This document shows, one piece after another, positions 7,544 through 14,679 of a stretch of DNA of 20,401 bases (position 1 is its first letter; each line of letters opens with the position of its first letter). Made by a program: the position numbers and the translations under genes. The DNA comes from a virus. The notes beneath the pieces were generated by a model. That model was given only the letters and a program-made list of their open reading frames with translations. It was not told the origin of the DNA and did no database searches. Location of the stretch: positions 1 to 20,401 of the IMG/VR virus record IMGVR_UViG_3300006924_000275. One strand, given 5' to 3'.

Positions 7544-8785
7544 TTATCCCTGTCCTTGTATGTATTCATATCCTTGAGATGATGGTATATTTTTCTGCAC
7601 AAATCTATATCTACCCTGCGACACCACATCAATAGCAAAATCTTCAGCTAGACCAATATGTGGTTGTGGGTTTCTATAATTATACCAAATTAAACCTAAT
7701 ATACTATTAAAGAATGTGTTTTTAATAGTATTTAAATCAAATAAAAAGTTTTGTGGGTTTTTTATAAATTCATGTCGTTCTACACGCTTAAACCATATAA
7801 CAATATTTGAATTAACATCATCAACAGGATCACCAACAAAAACGTCAGCTGCAGTATCTTCGCCGGCTGATAACTCTATTTCTTCTACATCTTCATCAGA
7901 TATCCAATATGACTTTTGCTTTCCATCGGTATTAACCGTTAATCTTGTATCTTTTACTGTTGTATCTAAATTTGTTTTATAGAATACGTCATGTAATTCT
8001 TTGAATCCTTCATACCAGTTATGCATTGCTGATTTTTTCCATTCAAATGATGCTAATTTATCTGGGTCTATAACTGACTCAAATCTTGTTTCAAATATAC
8101 GAATTAGTTTTTTTAAATCTTCTGCGGATTCTGGATTTACTAGATGTTTTAATGATTGATATGGATCTCCAATTTGTGAAACTGGTACAACTATATCTTT
8201 ATAAAAATCTTTTATTTTGTTTGTTAATGCATATTTTGATGAAAGACCTGCTTTTGCAGGGTCAAAATTTCCAGACTTTAATTCTTTAACTTCCCATTCA
8301 CCTGCAGGCATAACAATATCATGTTGTGCGGTACCGCCTGGCATCGACTCTTTAACTCCTAATAGAATTGATATTTCACCATTACCCATTCCTCCGCGAG
8401 CACCGCCGACATTTACTAAAAAGAATTCTTTAAATGCTTTCCAACCCTCAGCTACGAATGAATCTATACTATGCTTTCTGAAATTATTATCAAATAATAC
8501 TCGATCATCATTATTTAAACTGTTATATACAGCCATGATTTGATCTACTACCGGTGCTGGTAATTTTAGTTTGTTAGTTAATACAGATTCAACGTCTAAA
8601 ATATTTGATTCATCTTCTTGTTCAGACAATCCTTTGGCTTTTCGGATAATTGCCATTCGCTCTGTTTCAGATAAATCAGTCATTTCAATTAATACACGAT
8701 CTAGTTCTTGATAATCTGATTCAGAGTCGGGATATCCTTTTGGTAATCGATATGTCCACTCTGTAATTAAAGAATTTATATTCAT
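7544..8785 (-). CDS. Putative PD-(D/E)xK-fold protein (413 aa)
   Basis: The function is not established. Two parts can be seen. The N-terminal 55 residues (NSLITEWTYRLPKGYPD, then a helix) form a conserved opening that I recall in other phage proteins. The middle part carries GNGEISILLGV (E137), then HDIVMPAGEWEVKEL with D156, E165 and K167: a D-x8-E-x-K arrangement next to an upstream glutamate. That is the layout of the PD-(D/E)xK nuclease fold. The rest (190-413) is mixed, with an acidic patch near 315-335 and aromatic C-terminus. It begins with ATG in an ATGA overlap with the polymerase stop, so it is translated with the polymerase. A nuclease for recombination, repair or host DNA breakdown is possible; a structural role with a dead fold is the alternative. 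Confidence 0.6.
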   Translation of the reverse strand: MNINSLITEWTYRLPKGYPDSESDYQELDRVLIEMTDLSETERMAIIRKAKGLSEQEDESNILDVESVLTNKLKLPAPVVDQIMAVYNSLNNDDRVLFDNNFRKHSIDSFVAEGWKAFKEFFLVNVGGARGGMGNGEISILLGVKESMPGGTAQHDIVMPAGEWEVKELKSGNFDPAKAGLSSKYALTNKIKDFYKDIVVPVSQIGDPYQSLKHLVNPESAEDLKKLIRIFETRFESVIDPDKLASFEWKKSAMHNWYEGFKELHDVFYKTNLDTTVKDTRLTVNTDGKQKSYWISDEDVEEIELSAGEDTAADVFVGDPVDDVNSNIVIWFKRVERHEFIKNPQNFLFDLNTIKNTFFNSILGLIWYNYRNPQPHIGLAEDFAIDVVSQGRYRFVQKNIPSSQGYEYIQGQG

Positions 8786-10104
8786 AACGTAATTGTTCTC
8801 ATTTTATCATAAATATCGCCAACTTTACATTTCACCGGAAAATTCCCTTGTTCTAACAAGTTTTTTAATTCTGGTAAAATACTCTTAGCTTCTGATAAAG
8901 GAACATCGAATAATACGGAGTCATATGTATATAATATTATACATGTTTTGTGATCTTGTAAATAGTCTTGAAGTTGTGATAATTTATTAACGGATACTTC
9001 TGTTTCAGTGGCTTGTAAATAATAATTAAACAATTTAAATGAAGTCATATTGGTAACTTGATCTTTGCATATACTGCGACCAATAATCGGCGTTTTTACG
9101 CATCCATTACGTTTCCACTTATCCCATAGGTTAAACACAAAATCATTTACTTGCTGAAAAAATGGAATACTTAAAAACTCTTTGTCAATACCTCCATATA
9201 AAAGACGAAATGTTATTGATTTGCTTTCATTTCTTTGTTCATCTGTTAATGCATCTGTGCCAAAATAGAATTGGCCGAGATAATCATGTATACTTGTTTC
9301 AGGTAAATTATATCCGATTAGTTTTGCAATTAATCTAACATGATAACTATCAAAATCCATTTCAATTAAAGCACCATTATCAAAACGACTACAAAATGCA
9401 GATCTAGTACCATCTTCTTTGTTCATAGCCGCATAATTGAATCCGCCGAATGCGTTACTTGGCCGGCCAGTGGTGGTATGATAATTATATTGCGAATATA
9501 CCATATTGTCACTAACCTGATCAGGAAATTTAAAATTACTATTAACTTGTAATCCATTACTTTCTATTTGAGCAAATGTTTTAGGATATAAATTGTTAAA
9601 TTTTAAATATGAATCAGTTAATTTTGCATTCATACACATTGGCCAAGAATAATGTCGTATCTTTTGACACATTGCCAAATGTTGCTGCATTGGAATCACT
9701 GCATTTACCTCTTTAAGAGATTTCAATCTTCTCCAATAAAATTCATGTGCTGCAGTTGGATAGTGATTCTCATCATATGCTTCATTATACGTGTACCACC
9801 ATAAACTCTTAACGTCCCATACGGCATTGTTTCCGCCCGATTGTAACCATCGCTTCTTGTCGTGGATAAATATATCAGTTAATGATAAGAACTGTTCTAC
9901 GTATTCGGGAAAGCCCCTTATTTGTTCAGTGTGATGAATTGGGATTATCCATTCACTCTCATCTTCACAATAAACGTAGATTGCATATATATCTTGAATA
10001 CATGTATGTGATGTTGAGTTTGCATAGATAGGAACTAGCAATGTCTTGCAATCTGCAATTATTTGCAAACACTTTGTTACATCAGATTCATAGTCCACTA
10101 TCAT
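8782..10104 (-). CDS. polA: Small divergent family A DNA polymerase
   Basis: Expected to be the phage replicative polymerase. Polymerase-domain landmarks run in order. A TTTGRPS segment (210-216) matches TxTGRLSS. Motif A is DFDSYHVR at 250-257 (catalytic D250). Motif B is R291-x3-K295-x3-F299-x3-Y303-G304, with exact spacing. LQATETEV at 363-370 precedes motif C, YDS at 394-396 (catalytic D395). Both metal-binding aspartates and the fingers Arg, Lys, Phe and Tyr are kept. Odd points: E. coli Glu710 is His255, HDE has become YDS, and the Gly after the motif B Phe is Arg. At 440 aa it is far shorter than Klenow (about 600). The first 150 residues look like a worn 3'-5' exonuclease fold without its acidic residues. 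The ATG at 10104 has no clear ribosome site and lies 24 bases after the last baseplate gene. Confidence 0.88.
   Translation of the reverse strand: MIVDYESDVTKCLQIIADCKTLLVPIYANSTSHTCIQDIYAIYVYCEDESEWIIPIHHTEQIRGFPEYVEQFLSLTDIFIHDKKRWLQSGGNNAVWDVKSLWWYTYNEAYDENHYPTAAHEFYWRRLKSLKEVNAVIPMQQHLAMCQKIRHYSWPMCMNAKLTDSYLKFNNLYPKTFAQIESNGLQVNSNFKFPDQVSDNMVYSQYNYHTTTGRPSNAFGGFNYAAMNKEDGTRSAFCSRFDNGALIEMDFDSYHVRLIAKLIGYNLPETSIHDYLGQFYFGTDALTDEQRNESKSITFRLLYGGIDKEFLSIPFFQQVNDFVFNLWDKWKRNGCVKTPIIGRSICKDQVTNMTSFKLFNYYLQATETEVSVNKLSQLQDYLQDHKTCIILYTYDSVLFDVPLSEAKSILPELKNLLEQGNFPVKCKVGDIYDKMRTITL
8809..8816 (-). promoter_or_regulatory. ATATTTAT element inside the polymerase 3' end
   Basis: The minus strand reads ATATTTATGATAAAAT, 23 bases before the ATG of the 413-aa gene and within the last codons of the polymerase. 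It matches the intergenic copies, but coding constraint could explain it here. Confidence 0.3.
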
Positions 10105-10128
10105 ATAACATATAATAGTAAAAATTTA

Positions 10129-10746
10129 TTAGGAATCCAATACGTTAATATCTTTTGGAGTTACATTGTCATTATCAACATAATACTGTAATAGATCCGT
10201 AAAATATAAAGATATACCAGGTACTGTGATTTCTGCTGTTTGCAATTCTTTGTAATTATTGCTCTGTACACCCGGAATTGTTATGTTGCCTTGTTGAGTA
10301 TCAGTGATATTTCCTGTAATATACCATTTAAGTTTAACAGCTGAGTACAATACCGGATCTATATCTTCGCTAGTATATGCATCATATGTGTCACTGTTAA
10401 CTTCATAAAATATGTTGTCATTAGATCGTTTAATTATAAATCTATCAATATACCCGTTATTAATATTTTCTTTGGTAATTACAACGTTATACGTGTTAAA
10501 TGATTTATAATTGATTTCTATATCAGAAATTTTATTGTACTCAATAACAGACTCTGGTTGTTCTTTGTATTTAATTAATTTTACTGATTTATTTTTGTTC
10601 CATGTTGGTTGTGAATATATTTCGCCTGTTGTGTATTTATGATATAATCCGACATAATCTACATTATCAGTAGTCATTAGCTCTTGACCAGTAGTATATA
10701 AATTATTAACTATTTCATTGGCGCTATAATATGACTTTATTCTCAT
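10129..10746 (-). CDS. Probable phage virion/baseplate-associated protein (205 aa)
   Basis: I cannot assign a family with certainty. The N-terminus has NNLYTTGQELMT (14-25) and YVGLYHKYTTGEIYSQPT (31-48). I recall this pattern of N-LYT-G-E then Y-G-YHxY-xG from uncharacterised proteins near structural genes in marine phages. The remainder is strand-rich and polar, with many Asn, Thr and Tyr, typical of virion proteins. No enzymatic motif, cysteine, signal peptide or membrane segment is seen. Its ATG overlaps the hub stop in an ATGA junction, so it belongs to the baseplate operon and is made in step with the hub. It is the last structural gene before the polymerase. A baseplate wedge or fibre-connector part is a reasonable guess. 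Confidence 0.65.
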   Translation of the reverse strand: MRIKSYYSANEIVNNLYTTGQELMTTDNVDYVGLYHKYTTGEIYSQPTWNKNKSVKLIKYKEQPESVIEYNKISDIEINYKSFNTYNVVITKENINNGYIDRFIIKRSNDNIFYEVNSDTYDAYTSEDIDPVLYSAVKLKWYITGNITDTQQGNITIPGVQSNNYKELQTAEITVPGISLYFTDLLQYYVDNDNVTPKDINVLDS

Positions 10747-12875
10747 TGTGTGAAATCTATTCTAGGTCTCATTATGCATTGTATTGACGTGTTCCATTCA
10801 CCGGTTGATGAGACACTATGATTTATTCCGATGATACAAAATACAGTGTTATTAGTATATCTTTTTGGTAATCCAGAAAATTCCAAAACATCCCCATATC
10901 TAAAACCATTTACGCCTTCTACTGTAAATGATGCATCAAACGGTATGACTGGTGCTTTTAAATTAACAGAATCTTCTAAAGCTGATTTAGGATATTGAAT
11001 GTATTTTTGCAAACTAGTATGTAATTTTGTTTGATTTTTACTTTCATCCATGTTTTTACCATATAATGCTATAGATCCAGATACTGGATCAGTTAATTCA
11101 AATAAATATTTTGCATTATTATCCTCGTATGACTGTTTAATTTTATTTAATGTTTCAACATTTGTTATATTTGAAACTGTGTCATTTCCGTTTGCATCAC
11201 GCTGTGTCTGTGTTGCACTATACATGTATGATAAGAATGGAGCTATTTCAGATTCTGATATATCAGCTGGATTCTGATTTAATACATATGCTAAATTAGA
11301 CGCATCACTCGGTAGTTTGCCATTGAAAGTAAAATCTTTAACAATAGTACCGGCTTCGTTATTTGCAAACATTGGCACATTAAATGCGTTGGGTACAGTA
11401 CTAAATGACTTAACATTGTTACTATCATAATATAATAGTGCATTTTGGTTATCTGGGTGAGTGACTAATTTTAAATCATAAGCTCCGCCTGATGCATAAT
11501 TTATTCTAGCAGATATTCGTTGTAAAAACTCAGCAACAGTGTATATTTTGTCTGTTGCCATTGCTGTTATTATTTGTTCAATAATTGTAGTTGATATGTA
11601 TATTAATGTGCAATATGATTCGGGCTTCGTGATATCCGCTTTGAAAAACTTAGGTTTTTTACTGTCTAACTCACCATACCATGTAAATGAACCATAATTA
11701 TCCTGGCCAGGGAAGAACACAGACAATGGATCCGCAGATACTAAATTTTCGTAATATTTACATGTATTTATTTCTCGATCAAAAACAATTTCAACATTTC
11801 CAACTACTGGAGCTGCTTTTGGCAGTATGAACTTATTAACAAAATTTATCAGTGCTTTCAATGTAATATATTTCATAGACTGCATATCTGATTTTGGAGC
11901 TCCCCAAATATAACTAACATCTTTTAATTTAGTATCAGTTTCATCGATATATATACCAGACGTCTTCGATCCTAATTCTATTCGCTTTTCTTCGATTACC
12001 TTTTCTATTTCTTCATGGAATGTAGTGACTGCAACTCCTTCAGCAGATCCACTCGTATTAGTTTTTTTACTAGTATCACTCATAGCCATCGAAAGATCAG
12101 TATATACTTGTGTGGTGCCTCTCATTGTTAAACTTGCAGCAACACTTGCATCTTGTTGATAATCCAATGTAAATGAAATAATAACACCGTCAAAAACAAA
12201 TGCATTCATTTTTTTATATTGTTGTTCCTGTTCTGGTGTTATATCCGGATATAACTCTTTGAGTTTTTCAGTTGATGGAATTGATCCTGGTGTTAAATAT
12301 GCAGTTTCACCAACAATAGCTGTATTAGGATGTTCTATATATATCTTTACATTTCTGCCTGGTCTTAAATAAACGGATTCGAAATAATCTAAATCTCTTC
12401 CAGGATTTGGTATTGTGACATTTGCGGTTGCAGTTTGCATAACACCCATCGAATCGTCACCTATAGAAACTTCTAATCCAGTTAAATATGGAGGTATTCG
12501 CTTTGATGTGTTGGTTCGTTGATCCGCTTTACCATCTGAACCAGTAATGCTATATATTCGATCGGTTATAAACCCACGTGGACCTGTTGGTAAATATTCG
12601 CCTTGCCTTACTCCAGCACCTCCTAATATTGCTTCAGTAATTGGTTCTTTTTTCGACGAAAATTGTTGTGGATTTCCATTTAGTGCTGCTCCTAGGGCTT
12701 CAATAGTATTAGTAGGGACATATGTAATATCATATGGAGTTATTGACACATTGGCAATTTTACTAACCATGTAGTTAATGTCTTTGGTTCGGCGATTGCC
12801 TTTACCTGCTGCTGCTCGAGCTAGTAATTCTAGTTGTAAATTAGCATCTACTTGTGAATAAAAAATATCACTCAT
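10743..12875 (-). CDS. Baseplate hub protein (gp27 / XkdQ / gpD-like)
   Basis: A 710-aa protein expected to form the hub under the tail tube, on which the central spike sits. An early domain has PYLTGLEVSIGDDSMGVMQT (128-147), then TANVTIPNP and VYLRPGRNVKIYIEH. This is the pattern of tail hub proteins: a described object, its coordinates, then a potential statement. A similar-sounding strand follows: FVFDGVIISFTLDY. The C-terminus, VNGFRYGDVLEFSGLPKRY then FCIIGINHSVSSTGEWNT, matches the last hub barrel (G-ygD-f-lP, gv-H-i--gW-T). The long centre is unassigned. No lysozyme domain is visible, so a separate spike is expected. The gene overlaps the LysM gene and the 205-aa gene by ATGA. Position after tape measure and LysM protein is where PBSX-type phages keep the hub. 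Name T4 gp27-like with caution. Confidence 0.82.
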   Translation of the reverse strand: MSDIFYSQVDANLQLELLARAAAGKGNRRTKDINYMVSKIANVSITPYDITYVPTNTIEALGAALNGNPQQFSSKKEPITEAILGGAGVRQGEYLPTGPRGFITDRIYSITGSDGKADQRTNTSKRIPPYLTGLEVSIGDDSMGVMQTATANVTIPNPGRDLDYFESVYLRPGRNVKIYIEHPNTAIVGETAYLTPGSIPSTEKLKELYPDITPEQEQQYKKMNAFVFDGVIISFTLDYQQDASVAASLTMRGTTQVYTDLSMAMSDTSKKTNTSGSAEGVAVTTFHEEIEKVIEEKRIELGSKTSGIYIDETDTKLKDVSYIWGAPKSDMQSMKYITLKALINFVNKFILPKAAPVVGNVEIVFDREINTCKYYENLVSADPLSVFFPGQDNYGSFTWYGELDSKKPKFFKADITKPESYCTLIYISTTIIEQIITAMATDKIYTVAEFLQRISARINYASGGAYDLKLVTHPDNQNALLYYDSNNVKSFSTVPNAFNVPMFANNEAGTIVKDFTFNGKLPSDASNLAYVLNQNPADISESEIAPFLSYMYSATQTQRDANGNDTVSNITNVETLNKIKQSYEDNNAKYLFELTDPVSGSIALYGKNMDESKNQTKLHTSLQKYIQYPKSALEDSVNLKAPVIPFDASFTVEGVNGFRYGDVLEFSGLPKRYTNNTVFCIIGINHSVSSTGEWNTSIQCIMRPRIDFTQ

Positions 12876-13171
12876 CTTGTTCTATTTGTTTGTATAACTT
12901 GATCTAAAAATTCTGTTTTTGCTGGTATTCTCATTTTGGTATTTGCTGGGACAACTAAAGTTCCTTTTCCTAATCCATTTGCTGCAGCAATTACCCACCA
13001 CAATGAAACATCACCATAAAATGTATTAGCCAATTTATCTAATCGATCTGCACTAGTAGTGATTATGAATGTGTCATTTGCAGTAGCTGGTATAGTTGGG
13101 AATATAGTAGTACTACGTCTACGCTTACCGTTTAGGTCTTTCATTATATTTGTGGTTGAATATCTACTCAT
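12872..13171 (-). CDS. LysM-like baseplate/tail protein (gpX / gp53 / XkdP C-terminal type)
   Basis: A 99-aa protein whose core DRLDKLANTFYGDVSLWWVI (42-61), then AAANGLG and VPANTKMRIP (74-83), is a LysM-like fold: it names a start (D-LD-LA--FYGD), a tryptophan pair, an Asn turn, and a final G/N-T--RIP strand. Such small proteins (P2 gpX, the LysM part of T4 gp53, Afp and PBSX counterparts) join the tube initiator and hub in contractile tails. Basic residues at 11-20 precede it. The ATG at 13171 follows AAGGGGC, and the stop overlaps the hub start by ATGA. Because it carries only the LysM unit, it appears to be a split version of larger LysM tail proteins, with the 501-aa neighbour as the other half. 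It is not a cell-wall hydrolase: no catalytic domain is present. Confidence 0.83.
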   Translation of the reverse strand: MSRYSTTNIMKDLNGKRRRSTTIFPTIPATANDTFIITTSADRLDKLANTFYGDVSLWWVIAAANGLGKGTLVVPANTKMRIPAKTEFLDQVIQTNRTR

Positions 13172-13173
13172 TA

Positions 13174-14679
13174 TTAGCCCCTTGCTGCATTTCTTTCTTC
13201 TCTTCTTGCGTCTTTTTCTAGTCGTTTAGCATCTGCCTCGGCTTGGCTTTTAGCTATTTTTGCTAATTCATCGACACTTAATTCTGCATTATTCCTAGTA
13301 TCACTTAACCAATTGTCATTTCCTGGTAGTGGTAGTCCCGAATCACCATCGAATCGTTTAGCCAATGAATAGAACTTGCCTCCTTTTTGCGGTAACCAAT
13401 CTGTGATAGGTGTTACTGTCATATTAACGTCTACCTTATGTGGTGTTTGCATCATCTGTGGATCTTGTTCTATGTTAGTTTCCCATGTTGTATCTGCACT
13501 ATGTAATGTGTAATTAACACTTTTTACTATCACTGCTTGTTGATTGAATAAGTCTCCTATAGTTATACGCATCCATGGGCCTACTAGTGCAATATTATCT
13601 GTGGTATATTCTGGTGCGGTATATCCGGCCAATGCATTTAATTTTCTCCAAATTGGTTTAACTTCATCTCTGTCTGTTGCATACACAGTAAAATCAATTG
13701 ATATGTCTCTGGTAAATCCGCCATACTGAAAATTTTGATCTCCCCTACCTATAAGTTGAAATCCATTCCATGACGCATTGAAGCTATCAGAAATCGAACC
13801 AATTACTGCACGGAAAACTATGATATCGTCTTCCTCGGTAGTGTTCCCGGCATGAAGCTTAGGTCCAGTAAAGAAAAACTTTATAAGATCTGCTGTTGTT
13901 CCGACTTTATCAAAAATCGCCGCATCTCCAAATATTTTAGGTTTAGGCAACCATCGATATGCATCTTTTAATTCTCGTTGACTAAAATCTATAACATTGA
14001 CTTTATCACCTCGGAATGGTGTTGCTTTAGATAATAGGTTTTTAGTAGGAATCCATGATCCTGGATCTTGTTTATAGTTACCTGGGCCAGATTCATCTGT
14101 CGACACATCGTTTACAATACCAGGAGACCATTGAGTAGCTACATGACTTTGTGCTGTAAAATCATTTCTCAAAGCATATGGATTATCATGATCTCCCCAA
14201 CCATACAATGTTTGCAAGTTAAATATAGAATATGGACCATACGGAGAAATAGATGTAGCAGAATATAATCCGGAGCGAATTGCATTTTTATTATTACCAG
14301 CATCTGAGCGATCGAATAGTGTTCTTTGCGATACCGCTAATCCGTCTACTCGTTTTGTTGATAATGCAATTGCAGTATCTACTCCCTCTTTAGGGAATTT
14401 TCTTGCTCTGAAGTCTGGATATTGTATTCCAACATTATTAGTTGACTTTAAAGCATTAACGGCAGATACAGCATAAGCAGATTTAGGAGAATAATTTTCT
14501 GAGCTATTAGTAAAACTTTGTCCAATTTGAGCTACTTGCGGTATTCCAGATAAACTACCAATTGCGCCTACGGCAAACCCTGTTGCTTTTTGAGCTAAAC
14601 TACCTAGAGTGATATTTGTGGTTTTAGCTTGTAGCGGAGTCCATTCTGCTGCATTTGGATATGTAGTATTAGTTGGCAT
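13174..14679 (-). CDS. Baseplate / tail-tube initiator-like protein (501 aa)
   Basis: Likely a ring protein between tail tube and hub. The recognisable core is residues 288-427: VFRAVIGSISDSFNASW, then LIGRGDQNFQYGGFTRDISI, TVYATDRDEVKPIWRKLNAL, a Y-APEY turn, and WMRITIGDLF followed by VNYTLHSADTTWE and TPHKVDVNMTVTPI. This strand pattern (GR-D--YxYxGF-R-I---F-V-A) resembles the tube-like domains of baseplate caps such as T4 gp48/gp54 and the N-terminal part of PBSX XkdP; the match is by pattern, not search. The first 60 residues are small and hydrophobic (FAVGAIGSLSGI), possibly membrane-active or packing. The last 40 residues are charged and likely coiled (EADAKRLEKDARREERNA). Its ATG shares one base with the tape-measure stop, and the LysM gene follows after two bases. 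Confidence 0.7.
   Translation of the reverse strand: MPTNTTYPNAAEWTPLQAKTTNITLGSLAQKATGFAVGAIGSLSGIPQVAQIGQSFTNSSENYSPKSAYAVSAVNALKSTNNVGIQYPDFRARKFPKEGVDTAIALSTKRVDGLAVSQRTLFDRSDAGNNKNAIRSGLYSATSISPYGPYSIFNLQTLYGWGDHDNPYALRNDFTAQSHVATQWSPGIVNDVSTDESGPGNYKQDPGSWIPTKNLLSKATPFRGDKVNVIDFSQRELKDAYRWLPKPKIFGDAAIFDKVGTTADLIKFFFTGPKLHAGNTTEEDDIIVFRAVIGSISDSFNASWNGFQLIGRGDQNFQYGGFTRDISIDFTVYATDRDEVKPIWRKLNALAGYTAPEYTTDNIALVGPWMRITIGDLFNQQAVIVKSVNYTLHSADTTWETNIEQDPQMMQTPHKVDVNMTVTPITDWLPQKGGKFYSLAKRFDGDSGLPLPGNDNWLSDTRNNAELSVDELAKIAKSQAEADAKRLEKDARREERNAARG

Noticed and set aside
12872-13171. LysM-like protein as a cell-wall lysin
   Set aside because: No catalytic domain, and the position between tape measure and hub matches structural LysM tail proteins.
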